A DNA stretch of 32,264 nt from Bifidobacterium breve. Its GTDB lineage: Bacteria; Actinomycetota; Thermoleophilia; Solirubrobacterales; Solirubrobacteraceae. Within the stretch, counting starts at the first letter, position 1. Each line of letters starts with the position of its first letter. A program made the position numbers and the translations under genes. Under the pieces are notes generated by a model. It was given only the letters and a program-made list of their open reading frames with translations. It was not told the origin of the DNA and searched no databases. This document shows positions 7,864 to 16,897 of this stretch, one piece after another. Location: assembly GCA_945881845.1 (NCBI GenBank), contig CAMCVN010000021.1:1-32264 (forward strand). Reading direction: 5' to 3'.

Positions 7864-8495
7864 TGGCCGACGCTCAGCGCCACGTTGCCCGCTTCACGAA
7901 CGATTCGCGGATCCCCGGCTGGGACCGCGCCGCCGACCTGACGAAAGAGCCGGCCGTCGTCCCCGACGCCGCAACGACCGAAGTACCGGCCGAGCTGCGG
8001 GCTGCGATTGAGGACGCCGTTCGCCGCTTCCCTGTCGGCGACTCGGCCTTCATTCCGGCGCTCTACGCCGTTCAGGAGCAGTACGGCTGGTGCTCGCCGG
8101 AAGGGATTGAACAGGCTGCCTCAGTACTCGGCCGTACGCCTGCGGCGCTGACTGCGGTCGCGACCTTCTACGACATGTTCCGAATGGAGCCGCTCGGTCG
8201 CAAGACGGTTTACGTCTGCACCAACATCTCCTGCTCGCTCTGCGGCGCTGATGAGCTGCTTGAAGCGCTCGAGGCCGAGCTCGGTGAAGCACCCGACGTC
8301 CACATCCGCGGCTTTGAGTGCCTCGGCGCCTGTGACATCGCGCCGATGGCCTCGGTTAACGGCATTTACGTGGGGCCGATCGGGCTCGATCAAGTTCCGG
8401 AACTCGCCCGCCAGATCGTTGCCGGTGACGACCCGTTGCCAGCCAAGCAGCTGATTAAGCGCCCCTGCGCCGACCCGAAGGTGGCTGAAAAGTGA
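7863..8495 (+). CDS. nuoE: NADH-quinone oxidoreductase subunit E
   Basis: This 210-residue subunit is of the thioredoxin-like [2Fe-2S] type that binds cluster N1a beside NuoF. The four ligand cysteines follow the family spacing: C119 and C124 (CTNISC), then C153 and C157 (CLGAC). The core begins at about residue 45 (ELRAAIEDAVRRFP) and contains YAVQEQYGW and VATFYDMF. The first 40 residues are an extension not found in the usual 160-170-residue NuoE, and a Pro-Lys-rich tail follows the core. Coupled to nuoD by TAATG and to nuoF by GTGA. Confidence 0.96.
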   Translation: MADAQRHVARFTNDSRIPGWDRAADLTKEPAVVPDAATTEVPAELRAAIEDAVRRFPVGDSAFIPALYAVQEQYGWCSPEGIEQAASVLGRTPAALTAVATFYDMFRMEPLGRKTVYVCTNISCSLCGADELLEALEAELGEAPDVHIRGFECLGACDIAPMASVNGIYVGPIGLDQVPELARQIVAGDDPLPAKQLIKRPCADPKVAEK

Positions 8496-9808
8496 CCGAC
8501 ACACTGCTCTTCAAGGGCATCGACGAGCCCGGCCTAAACACGATCGACGTCTACCTCGCGCGTGGAGGCTACGAGCAGCTCGGGCGCGCGCTGAAGATGG
8601 AGCGTGAGGATCTCATTACCGAGCTGAGCGGCTCTGGCCTGCGCGGCCGTGGCGGCGCCGGCTTCCCGATGGGCAAGAAGGCGTCGTTCATTCCCAAGGG
8701 CGACATGCAGAAGTACGTCGTCTGCAACGCCGACGAGTCCGAGCCCGGCACGTTCAAGGATCGCGAGCTGATTCAGAAGAACCCGCATCAGCTGATCGAA
8801 GGCCTGATCATCGCCGCATACGCGATCGACGCGACGATCAACTACATCTACATCCGCGGCGAGTACGACCAGCAGGCCGACATCCTCGACGCCTCAATTG
8901 CCGAGGCGCGCGAGCGAGGCTTCCTCGGCGAGAAGATCCTCGGCTCCGATTTCAGCGTTCAGCTGGAGCTGTCGCGAGGGGCCGGTGCCTACATCTGCGG
9001 CGAGGAGACCGGGCTGCTCGACTCGCTCGAGGGCAAGCGCGGCAACCCGCGCCTGAAGCCGCCTTTCCCGGCCAACGAGGGTCTCTTCAACGGGCCGACG
9101 CTGATCAACAATGTTGAGACGCTCTCGGCAATCCCAAGCATCATCAAACTCGGTGCTGAAGGCTACGCCGCGATCGGTGTGAAGGACTCGTCCGGCACCA
9201 AGCTGGTGTCGATCAGCGGGAACGTTGAGCGCCCAGGGAACTATGAGATCGAACTCGGAACTTCGAGTCGCGAGCTGATCTACGACCTCGCCGGTGGCCC
9301 AGTAGACGGCCGCGCGATCAAGTGCTGGTTCCCCGGCGGCTCGAGCACCCCCGTTTTAACCGCTGACGATCTCGATGTCGGCTACGACTATGACTCGATC
9401 GCCGCCGCCGGTTCGATGCTCGGCTCTGGCGCAATCATCGTCGTTGATGAGACGCAGTCGGTCGTTGAGCTGGCCTACAAGCTGGCCAAGTTCTACGCGC
9501 ACGAATCTTGCGGCAAGTGCACTCCGTGCCGTGAGGGAACGCGCTGGACCGTCCACATGGTCGAGCGGATCAAGGACGGCACGGCGACGCCGATGGACCT
9601 CGACATCATGGCCGCCGTTCAGGAGCAGATCATCGGCCACTGCCTCTGCGTCCTCGGTGACGCGATGGCGATGCCGATCGGTTCACTGATCGCCAAGTTC
9701 CGCGACGAGTTTGAGGCCGAGATTGAAGACAACCGCAACGAGCGCGAGCGCAAGCTGGCGGAAGAGTTCGCCGCCGCCGAAGTCGAGATCGAGGGCATCA
9801 GCGCCTAA
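8492..9808 (+). CDS. nuoF: NADH-quinone oxidoreductase subunit F
   Basis: This 438-residue NADH-oxidising subunit binds FMN and cluster N3. The glycine-rich FMN/NADH site is GLRGRGGAGFPMGKK (about residues 49-63), followed by CNADESEPGTFKDRE and GAYICGEETGLLDSLEG. Cluster N3 ligands are seen in ESCGKCTPCREGTRW and in a later HCLCVLGD. Length and order of motifs are normal. The start is a GTG overlapping the nuoE stop; the C-terminal 30 residues are a charged helix. Electrons from NADH enter the chain here and pass to NuoE and NuoG. Confidence 0.98.
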   Translation: MTDTLLFKGIDEPGLNTIDVYLARGGYEQLGRALKMEREDLITELSGSGLRGRGGAGFPMGKKASFIPKGDMQKYVVCNADESEPGTFKDRELIQKNPHQLIEGLIIAAYAIDATINYIYIRGEYDQQADILDASIAEARERGFLGEKILGSDFSVQLELSRGAGAYICGEETGLLDSLEGKRGNPRLKPPFPANEGLFNGPTLINNVETLSAIPSIIKLGAEGYAAIGVKDSSGTKLVSISGNVERPGNYEIELGTSSRELIYDLAGGPVDGRAIKCWFPGGSSTPVLTADDLDVGYDYDSIAAAGSMLGSGAIIVVDETQSVVELAYKLAKFYAHESCGKCTPCREGTRWTVHMVERIKDGTATPMDLDIMAAVQEQIIGHCLCVLGDAMAMPIGSLIAKFRDEFEAEIEDNRNERERKLAEEFAAAEVEIEGISA

Positions 9809-12279
9809 TGCCACGGCCGGTCGAAAAACTCGTCAGCCTGACGATCAACGGCAACGAAGTTCAGGCCCCTGCCGGCATGATGCTGGCCGACGCCGCGCTC
9901 AAGTACGGCGACGTTGAGATTCCCGTCTTCTGTTACGACGCCAAGATCGGCCCGCCGGTTGGTGCCTGCCGGATGTGCCTCGTTGAGATCGAAGGAATTC
10001 CAAAGATGCAGGCTGGCTGTTCGGTCGCCGTCACCGACGGAATGGTCGTCCACACCGACACGCCGACCGTCAAAGCGGCCCAGGAAGCGGTGCTGGAGTT
10101 CATCCTGATCAACCACCCGCTCGACTGCCCGGTCTGTGACAAGGGCGGCGAATGCCCGCTGCAGGACAACGCCTTCGGCTGGGGCGGAGGACTTTCCCGC
10201 TTCATTGAGCCGAAACGCCACTTCGAGAAGCCGCTCGCGCTCTCGCCACTGATCGCGATCGACCGCGAGCGCTGCATCCTCTGTTACCGCTGCGTCCGTT
10301 ACAGCCAGGAGGTCGCGGAGGACTTCCAGTTGGTGCTCGAGGAGCGCGGCGCAGACACCTTCGTCACAACCTTCGACGGCCATCCTTATGTGGCGCCTTT
10401 CAGCGGCAACATCATTGAACTTTGCCCGGTCGGTGCGCTCACTTCGCGCCCCTACCGCTTCCGCGCCCGCCCGTGGGACATCGAGCAGGCCGGTTCGGTC
10501 TGCACGCTCTGCCCGGCGCAGTGCAACGTCAGCTTCTCGGTCCGTGATGAGCGCGTACTGCGCGTCTTGGGCCGCGACCATGAAGGCGTTGACGACGGCT
10601 GGCTCTGCGACAAGGGCCGCTTCGCCTATCAGGCGATCCATGTCGACCAGCGGATTACCGCGCCGATGCTGCGCGACGGTGGCCAGCTGCGCCCCGTTAC
10701 GTGGGAGATTGCGATCGAGGCCGCCGCGAACCTGCTTTCACACGCTGGTGCCAACACCGGCGCCTTGGTCGGCGGCGAGACGACGAACGAAGAGGGTGTG
10801 CTGCTGACTCACCTGATGCGCGAGACGCTCGGTTCACACGACCTCGATTCGCGGCCCGGCGGTGCGCTTGAGCTGGAGCTGCTGCGGGCCCTGAACGCAC
10901 CGACGTTGCAGGCTTCGGTCCCCGACCTTCAGTACGCGCACGCAGTTCTCGTACTCGACTGCGAACCGGTAGATGACGCGCCGATCCTTGACCTGCGCTT
11001 GCGCAAAGGTGTGCGCCACCATGGCGTCAAGCTGCTGATCGGATCGAGCCGCCCGTCGGCGCTTGATGAGCGCGCCGCTCACAGCGCCCGCTTTGCCCCC
11101 GGCTGCGGCGAGGCGTTTGCCGCCGCGCTCGGCGCTGAACTCGCCGGCCAGCCTTCGGCTTCTCTGGCGGAAGCCGCCGGCGCCGATCCCGCTGATGTCG
11201 TCGCGCTTGCCACGGAGCTGCGCGAGGCCGGCGAAGAGGTCGTAATTCTTTGGGGCGAGCGGCTGACGGCTGGACCGCGCCGCAACGAGGGCGCCCGCGC
11301 GCTGCTCAACCTTGCGCAGGAGCTTGGGCTCGACGGTCAGGATGGCGGCGGGCTGCTTGAGATTCCTTCCGGGACCAATTCGCGCGGCCTGCGCGAGGTT
11401 GGCGTGCTGCCCAACGCTTCGATCGGCCTTGGCGATGCAGCGACGGTCGGTCGCGACTCCGAGCAGATCGGCGAGGCGCTCGCCGCTGGAGATCTAAGCG
11501 CCGTAATCCTGCTGCACAGCGACCCGCTGCTCGACCAGCCGAGCTCGGCGCTTTGGCAGCGTGCGCTCGGCAAGGCCAGCGCCGTGATCGCCCACGCCGC
11601 CTTCCTCACACCGGCCGTGCTCGAGCACGCCAACGTCGTCTTCCCGGCCGAGTCCTACGCCGAGAAGGAAGGAACCGTCGTCCATCCAGATAGCCGCGTT
11701 CAGCGTCTGCGCCGCTCGATCGCGCGCCAGGGTGAGACACGCGCCGAATGGGCGCTGCTGGCTGAGCTGGCGGCGCGGATCGGCAACGACCCGAAGGCCC
11801 TGACCTGCTCAATGGTTAGCGCGCGGATCTTCGAGCAGGTGCCGTTCTACGCAGGTCTCTCACTCGACCTGATCGGCGGCGTTGGAATCCGCTGGAGCGA
11901 ACGCGAGGCCGCCGCTTCCTTCCCCGCTGCCCCGGCCGCACCATTCACGCTCGATCCGCCACCGGCCGCGGCTTCGCCAAACGGCCTTCTGCGGCTCGGC
12001 AGCTTCCGCTCGATCTGGGCCTCTCCTGACGTTGAAGCATCGCCGGCACTTGCTTTTCTTCATCCGCGCCAGCGCGTTGAGCTCTCTCCCGCCGATGCAG
12101 AGCGGCTCGGCATCGCTCATGGCGAGAACGTGACCGTCGCCTCGAACGGCGATTCGGTTACGGGGCTCGCTCATATCCGCGCGGCAGCTCCCGACGGAAC
12201 CGTCTTCCTTCAGACCTCGATCCCGGAAGGCAGCGCTGCGCTGCTCGAGGGGCCGTTGGTTGAGGTCAAGCGCTCATGA
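9808..12279 (+). CDS. nuoG: NADH-quinone oxidoreductase subunit G
   Basis: This 823-residue Fe-S subunit carries electrons along the peripheral arm. The N-terminal ferredoxin domain has C42, C54, C57 and C71 for [2Fe-2S] N1b. Next come the His-Cys3 ligand set NHPLDCPVCDKGGECPLQD for N5 and RCILCYRCVRY with CPVGAL for N4. A further CTLCPAQC plus a later WLCDKG matches the N7 cluster motif, which many bacteria keep but mitochondria lack. The rest is the molybdopterin-oxidoreductase-like domain, degenerate as usual, ending in a C-terminal beta-barrel-like segment (RVELSPADAERLGIAHG). TAATG and ATGA overlaps join it to nuoF and nuoH. Confidence 0.97.
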   Translation: MPRPVEKLVSLTINGNEVQAPAGMMLADAALKYGDVEIPVFCYDAKIGPPVGACRMCLVEIEGIPKMQAGCSVAVTDGMVVHTDTPTVKAAQEAVLEFILINHPLDCPVCDKGGECPLQDNAFGWGGGLSRFIEPKRHFEKPLALSPLIAIDRERCILCYRCVRYSQEVAEDFQLVLEERGADTFVTTFDGHPYVAPFSGNIIELCPVGALTSRPYRFRARPWDIEQAGSVCTLCPAQCNVSFSVRDERVLRVLGRDHEGVDDGWLCDKGRFAYQAIHVDQRITAPMLRDGGQLRPVTWEIAIEAAANLLSHAGANTGALVGGETTNEEGVLLTHLMRETLGSHDLDSRPGGALELELLRALNAPTLQASVPDLQYAHAVLVLDCEPVDDAPILDLRLRKGVRHHGVKLLIGSSRPSALDERAAHSARFAPGCGEAFAAALGAELAGQPSASLAEAAGADPADVVALATELREAGEEVVILWGERLTAGPRRNEGARALLNLAQELGLDGQDGGGLLEIPSGTNSRGLREVGVLPNASIGLGDAATVGRDSEQIGEALAAGDLSAVILLHSDPLLDQPSSALWQRALGKASAVIAHAAFLTPAVLEHANVVFPAESYAEKEGTVVHPDSRVQRLRRSIARQGETRAEWALLAELAARIGNDPKALTCSMVSARIFEQVPFYAGLSLDLIGGVGIRWSEREAAASFPAAPAAPFTLDPPPAAASPNGLLRLGSFRSIWASPDVEASPALAFLHPRQRVELSPADAERLGIAHGENVTVASNGDSVTGLAHIRAAAPDGTVFLQTSIPEGSAALLEGPLVEVKRS

Positions 12280-13304
12280 ACTTGAACGTTCCTTTCGCGC
12301 TCGTCGGTTACATCGAGCCTTGGTGGATGGTGATCATCAAGAGCGTCGTCTTTGCCTTTATCGGCCTGCAGCTGGTGCCGGTCGTGCTGATGATGGAGCG
12401 CAAGATTCTTGGCCGCTTCCAGAACCGATACGGCCCCAACCGAGTTGGTCTCTACGGCGTGATGACGCCGATCGCCGACATCATCAAGCTGCTCAGTAAA
12501 GAGCCGTTCCGTCCGAAGACGGCGATCGGCTGGCTCTTCGAATTGGCGCCGATCCTCTCGATAACGGCAGCCTTCGGGGCGCTGGCGCTGGTTCCCTACG
12601 GCCCCGTCGTCGACATCTTCGGTACCGCTACCGGCCTTTATGGAATCGACGTCAGCATCGGCCCGCTTTACGTCTTCGCTTTCGGTGCGATCAGCTTCTA
12701 CTCAGTGATGCTCGGTGGCTGGGCCTCCGGTTCGAAGTATTCGTTCCTTGGTTCAATGCGCGCTGCCGCGCAGCTAATTAGCTACGAAGTGCCGCAGGGA
12801 ATGGCGTTGATCGGCGTCGTCATCACGGCGCAGACACTGTCGCTGACCGGAATCGTCGAAGCGCAGCAGGGGATGTGGTACATCGTGCCGCAGTTCTTTG
12901 GCTTCGTTGTCTTCATGGTTGCCAGCTTCGCCGAGACCAACCGTCCGCCGTTCGATTTGATGGAAGCTGACGCTGAGCTGACAGGCGGTTACAACACGGA
13001 GTTTGGCGGCAGCAAGTTCACGCTCTACTTCTTCGCCGAGTACCTAAACATGATCGTCGTCTCGGGGATCGCGACGGCGCTCTTCCTTGGCGGCTGGCTG
13101 CTGCCGTTTGGGATCCACCCGCCGAACTGGGTCGCCCCCTTCATCGTGATCGCCAAGATGCTGGCTTTCGTCACCTTCTTCATCTGGATCCGCGCGACGT
13201 TGCCTCGTCTTCGTTACGACCAGCTGATGTCGCTGGGCTGGAAGGTTCTGCTGCCGCTGGCCACGCTTAATGCCTTGATAACCGCGATCATTGTGGTCGC
13301 CTAG
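12276..13304 (+). CDS. nuoH: NADH-quinone oxidoreductase subunit H
   Basis: This 342-residue membrane subunit of about eight helices forms the membrane side of the quinone chamber. Family segments are [20 protein letters not shown] (about residues 39-58), the following [16 protein letters not shown], and the acidic loop [21 protein letters not shown] near residues 215-235, which carries the glutamates of the E-channel. The ATG overlaps the nuoG stop as ATGA. The gene is followed by a 13-base gap that holds the ribosome-binding site for nuoI. Confidence 0.98.
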   Translation: MNLNVPFALVGYIEPWWMVIIKSVVFAFIGLQLVPVVLMMERKILGRFQNRYGPNRVGLYGVMTPIADIIKLLSKEPFRPKTAIGWLFELAPILSITAAFGALALVPYGPVVDIFGTATGLYGIDVSIGPLYVFAFGAISFYSVMLGGWASGSKYSFLGSMRAAAQLISYEVPQGMALIGVVITAQTLSLTGIVEAQQGMWYIVPQFFGFVVFMVASFAETNRPPFDLMEADAELTGGYNTEFGGSKFTLYFFAEYLNMIVVSGIATALFLGGWLLPFGIHPPNWVAPFIVIAKMLAFVTFFIWIRATLPRLRYDQLMSLGWKVLLPLATLNALITAIIVVA

Positions 13305-13305
13305 T

Positions 13306-13310
13306 AGGAG
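13306..13310 (+). promoter_or_regulatory. ribosome-binding site of nuoI
   Basis: AGGAG lies 7 bases before the ATG at 13318, just after the nuoH stop. It decides the nuoI start against an in-frame upstream start at 13291, and it is one of the few classical Shine-Dalgarno sequences in the operon, at one of the two junctions that do not overlap. Confidence 0.8.
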
Positions 13311-13317
13311 TTTGAAG

Positions 13318-13854
13318 ATGGCCTGGGATCCAGAAAAAGACGTGATTGAAGTAATCCGCGGACCGCAGAAGGCGGGCGGCGCGGGTGGCCTTTACCGCGC
13401 CTTCGGCGAGACGCTGCGCGGCCTCAAGACGACCTTTGGCCAGCTTCGGATGGGCGTTGACACGATCCAGTACCCGGAACAGAAGATCCCCGTCTATCCA
13501 CGCTTCCGCGGCCGCCACCAGCTCCACCGTTTTGAGGACACGGGCCTCGAAAAGTGCGTCGGCTGCTCGCTCTGCGCTGCCGCCTGCCCGTCCGACTGCA
13601 TCCGCGTCGTGGCCGCTGAGAACACGCCCGAGCACCGCGTCTCTGCCGGCGAGCGTTACGCCGCCGTCTACGAGATCAACCTCTCGCGCTGCATCTTCTG
13701 CGGCTACTGCGAGGTTGCCTGCCCGTTCGATGCGATCACGATGGGTCACGAATTCGAGCTCTCCGACGCCAACCGTTCTGACTTGATCTTCACGAAGGAA
13801 ATGCTGCTGGCCGAACCGATCGAGCGCACGCCGCTCAGAGCGGAAGGGGAGTAG
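13318..13854 (+). CDS. nuoI: NADH-quinone oxidoreductase subunit I
   Basis: This 178-residue ferredoxin-like subunit binds clusters N6a and N6b. Two complete 4Fe-4S motifs are present, [15 protein letters not shown] and [15 protein letters not shown], separated by the usual 40 residues. An N-terminal amphipathic segment ([19 protein letters not shown]) sits against the membrane, as in the family. The start at 13318 is supported by AGGAG and by conservation; a longer reading from 13291 would add nine residues from the nuoH end. It relays electrons from NuoG to cluster N2 in NuoB. Confidence 0.97.
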   Translation: MAWDPEKDVIEVIRGPQKAGGAGGLYRAFGETLRGLKTTFGQLRMGVDTIQYPEQKIPVYPRFRGRHQLHRFEDTGLEKCVGCSLCAAACPSDCIRVVAAENTPEHRVSAGERYAAVYEINLSRCIFCGYCEVACPFDAITMGHEFELSDANRSDLIFTKEMLLAEPIERTPLRAEGE

Positions 13855-13866
13855 CCGCAAGCGACG

Positions 13867-14562
13867 ATGACCTTCCTCTTCTTCTTCATCTTTGCTGGAT
13901 TTGCGTTGGCCGGAGCGGCCGGCGTCGTCGTGCTGCGCAACCCGTTCTACTGCGTTCTCTCGCTCGTTGTTCATCTGATCTCATTGGCCTTGCTCTTCCT
14001 GCTGCTCGAAGCTCAGTTCGTCGCGGTAGCTCAGATCGTCGTTTACGCCGGCGCCGTGATGGTGCTTTACGTATTTGTCGTTGCCTACGTTGGCGGCGGC
14101 GACAAACCGGATCAACTTTGGAGCGCCAGCCCACGCCAGAAGGCGCTGGCAATCGGCTTCGGTTCGCTGATCTTTATCGAGCTAGCAATCGCGATTCTTG
14201 GCACGGCGCTGAGCTCGCTTGGCACCGAAGGCGCAACGCTCTCCGCCACCTACGGCACGCCGGCAGAGATCGGGCAGCTGCTGCTTACCGACTACCTGCT
14301 GGCCTTCGAACTGGCCTCAATGCTGCTGCTGGTCGCCGCGATCGGCGCCGTTGCGCTGGCCGGCAGGCGCGGCGGCATCGCCGAGGACGAAGGCAACCTC
14401 TCTCCCCGCCACGGCGTCGTCCACACGCCAAGCCCGGCCGCGACCGGTTCGATGGCCGAGGGCGTATCCGGCTACGGCGTCACGACTCCGCTACCCGATC
14501 CGCAGCTAGAAGGGCGCGAGCTGCAGCAGCCAGCGCGCACGGCCGCTGAGGACGACCGATGA
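13867..14562 (+). CDS. nuoJ: NADH-quinone oxidoreductase subunit J
   Basis: This 231-residue membrane subunit has five predicted helices in the first 165 residues, beginning MTFLFFFIFAGFALAGAAGV and containing the typical NPFYCVLSLVVHLISLALLF and the VYAGAVMVLYVFV segment with the pi-bulge region of the third helix. The last 60 or so residues are hydrophilic, Pro/Gly-rich and not part of the conserved core; similar tails occur in actinobacterial NuoJ. It follows nuoI by 12 bases and overlaps nuoK as ATGA. Confidence 0.95.
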   Translation: MTFLFFFIFAGFALAGAAGVVVLRNPFYCVLSLVVHLISLALLFLLLEAQFVAVAQIVVYAGAVMVLYVFVVAYVGGGDKPDQLWSASPRQKALAIGFGSLIFIELAIAILGTALSSLGTEGATLSATYGTPAEIGQLLLTDYLLAFELASMLLLVAAIGAVALAGRRGGIAEDEGNLSPRHGVVHTPSPAATGSMAEGVSGYGVTTPLPDPQLEGRELQQPARTAAEDDR

Positions 14563-14858
14563 CAGTCAACTGGTACCTAATCGTCTCGGCGATGATCTTC
14601 GCGCTCGGCGCCGCCGGCGTGATGATCCGCCGCAACCCGCTCGTGATTCTGCTCTGCCTTGAGCTGATGCTGAACGCTGGCAACCTGGCGCTAATCGGCT
14701 TCTCGCGGATGTGGGGCACCGGCGCTGGCGAGATCTTCGCGATCGTCGTGATGGTGATCGCCGCCTGCGAGGTCGCTATCGGACTGGGCATCATCGTTGC
14801 GCTCTACCGCCGCCGTCTGCCTGTCGATGTTGATGAGCTACGGGAGCTGCACGGATGA
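14559..14858 (+). CDS. nuoK: NADH-quinone oxidoreductase subunit K
   Basis: This 99-residue, three-helix membrane subunit is MrpC-like. The family pattern is clear: MIRRNPLVILLCLELMLNAGNLALIGFS with the conserved membrane glutamate (about residue 36), and a second acidic residue in VIAACEVAIGLGIIVALYRRR (about residue 70). Both take part in the central hydrophilic axis for proton translocation. Length is exactly typical. It overlaps its neighbours on both sides by the four bases ATGA. Confidence 0.97.
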   Translation: MTVNWYLIVSAMIFALGAAGVMIRRNPLVILLCLELMLNAGNLALIGFSRMWGTGAGEIFAIVVMVIAACEVAIGLGIIVALYRRRLPVDVDELRELHG

Positions 14859-16897
14859 GCCTCTCCGTGACTCCATGGTTGGTACTGGCCTGCCCGCTGG
14901 CAGGGATGCTGACGATCGCGCTGCTCGGCAAGAAGCTTTCGCCGCGCGCTGCCGGAACGATCGGCACGCTGGCGATCGCGCTGGCCTTCGTCTTCGCGGT
15001 GCTGACGCTAATCAAGCTGCAGGCGCTGCCCCACGATGCGCGCGTCGAAACCACTGCGCTCTGGGACCTCGTCAACGTTGACGGCGTAAAGATCCAGCTC
15101 GGCCTTTACGTCGATCCGCTCTCGACCTTCATGATCCTCGTCGTGACCGGCGTCTCGACGCTGATCCACCTCTACTCGGCTGGCTACATGCAGACCGACG
15201 AGGGTTACGTGCGCTACTTCTCGTACCTCAACTTCTTCGTCTTTTCGATGTTGCTGCTGGTGCTGGCCGGCAACCTCGTGCTGCTGATCATTGGCTGGGC
15301 CTTCGTCGGAGCTGCCTCCTACATGCTTGTCTCGTACTGGTACCGCCGCGATACGGCGACGGCGGCCGGCATCAAGGCCTTCGTAATCAACGTCGTCGGC
15401 GACATCGGCCTCGTGCTCGGCACGCTCTTCCTGTTCAAGACGATGGGTGTGCTCGACTACGGCCAGCTCTTCTCCGGCGCCCACACAGCCTTCGAGAAGG
15501 ATGCGCCGGAGCTGGTGATCGCGATGCTGCTGATCCTCGTCGGTGCCTTCGCCAAGTCGGCGCAGATCCCGTTCCAAACTTGGCTCCCCGACGCGATGGA
15601 AGGCCCGACGCCGGTTAGCTCGCTGATCCACGCGGCGACGATGGTCACGGCCGGCGTCTACCTGATCGGTCGCCTCCACGTGCTCTTCGAGTGGGCTCCG
15701 ACAGCGGCCGCAGTCGGCGCGATCGTCGGCGCTTTGACGCTGCTGATCGCCGGCAGCATCGGCCTCGTGATGACCGACCTTAAGCGCGTAATCGCCTACT
15801 CGACGATGTCGCAGATCGGTTACATGATCATGGGCGTCAGCGCCGCCGCCTACGTCGGCGGCTTCTTCCACATGATGACCCACGCCTTCTTCAAGGCGCT
15901 GCTGTTCATGGCCGCCGGCTCGATCATCTCGGCGATGGGTGGCAATCAGTCGCTCAACAACATGAGTGGCTTCCGTAAAGCGCTGCCATTCACGTTCGGT
16001 TGCTTCGTCGCCGGCGGGCTCGCGCTCTCCGCCTTCCCGCTCTTCTCCGGATTCTTCTCGAAGGACACGCTGCTCTTCGAGGTCGGTGCGCGCGGCGGCT
16101 GGTACTTGGCGCTTTACGTTGCCGGTTACATCGGCGCTGCCTTCACCGTCTTCTACACCTGGAGAATGATCTACCGCGCCTTCTGGGGCGCGCCCTGCAA
16201 GGAAGCTCAGGTAGTGATCGACACCGGCCATGCGTACCACCCGGCTGAACACACCAACCCGCACACCGGCGACGAGGACGACCCGTCAACGCAGGAGGTT
16301 GAGGATTCCGAGGTTGGCTTCCCCGGCACGGAACACAACTACGCCGAGACGACCTGGCAGATGCGCTACGCGATGATTCCGCTCGCGATCCTCGCCGTAG
16401 TCGCAGGAGTGATCCAGCTTCCGTTCGGCGTTACGAATGTGCTCAGCAGTTTCCTTGAGCCGACCTTCGCCGACACGATCGTCGCCTACGAGCCTGATAA
16501 CCCCGGCCTCGAGACCTTCGGCTTGATTCTCTCCTCGGTGATTGCGATCGTCAGCCTCGCGTGCGCCTACTGGATCTGGGTCCGCAAGCCAGGCACCTCA
16601 GCAGCAATTCAGGCGCGCCTGCCGTGGCTACACAAGCTCTTCATCAACAAGTGGTACTTCGATGACTTCTACTCGATCTTCGTTGTGCGGCCTGTTGTTT
16701 GGGTCGGCCAGTGGGCGCAAGCCAGCTTCGAGCGGGTTGTGATCAACGGCGCGCTGATCGGCGGCACCTCGGGCCTCGTCAAGGCCGGCTCAGCAGCCGT
16801 TCGGGCGATCCAAACCGGGCTTATCCGTACCTACGCCGCGCTCGTGATCGGCGGTCTTTCAATCGTCCTCCTCTACTTCTTGGTGCGTGGACTGTGA
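14855..16897 (+). CDS. nuoL: NADH-quinone oxidoreductase subunit L
   Basis: This 680-residue antiporter-like subunit at the far end of the membrane arm has about 16 helices and a long lateral helix near the C-terminus. Conserved parts include YSAGYMQTDEGYVRYFSYLN, the segment KSAQIPFQTWLPDAMEGPTPVSSLIHAATMV with the proton-channel lysine and histidines, and HMMTHAFFKALLFMAAGS. Between helices, residues 455-501 form a hydrophilic acidic loop with five histidines that is longer than in many NuoL. The stop overlaps the nuoM GTG start. It pumps protons together with NuoM and NuoN. Confidence 0.97.
   Translation: MSLSVTPWLVLACPLAGMLTIALLGKKLSPRAAGTIGTLAIALAFVFAVLTLIKLQALPHDARVETTALWDLVNVDGVKIQLGLYVDPLSTFMILVVTGVSTLIHLYSAGYMQTDEGYVRYFSYLNFFVFSMLLLVLAGNLVLLIIGWAFVGAASYMLVSYWYRRDTATAAGIKAFVINVVGDIGLVLGTLFLFKTMGVLDYGQLFSGAHTAFEKDAPELVIAMLLILVGAFAKSAQIPFQTWLPDAMEGPTPVSSLIHAATMVTAGVYLIGRLHVLFEWAPTAAAVGAIVGALTLLIAGSIGLVMTDLKRVIAYSTMSQIGYMIMGVSAAAYVGGFFHMMTHAFFKALLFMAAGSIISAMGGNQSLNNMSGFRKALPFTFGCFVAGGLALSAFPLFSGFFSKDTLLFEVGARGGWYLALYVAGYIGAAFTVFYTWRMIYRAFWGAPCKEAQVVIDTGHAYHPAEHTNPHTGDEDDPSTQEVEDSEVGFPGTEHNYAETTWQMRYAMIPLAILAVVAGVIQLPFGVTNVLSSFLEPTFADTIVAYEPDNPGLETFGLILSSVIAIVSLACAYWIWVRKPGTSAAIQARLPWLHKLFINKWYFDDFYSIFVVRPVVWVGQWAQASFERVVINGALIGGTSGLVKAGSAAVRAIQTGLIRTYAALVIGGLSIVLLYFLVRGL

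Noticed and set aside
15008-16264. Long leftward open frame (418 codons) opposite nuoL
   Set aside because: Its composition is dominated by Glu, Asp, His and Arg as expected from the antisense of a GC-rich membrane-protein gene; nuoL on the other strand is certain.
16699-16893. Longer N-terminus for NuoM
   Set aside because: The added 65 residues are the other-frame reading of nuoL; the GTGA overlap at 16894 gives the standard NuoM start.
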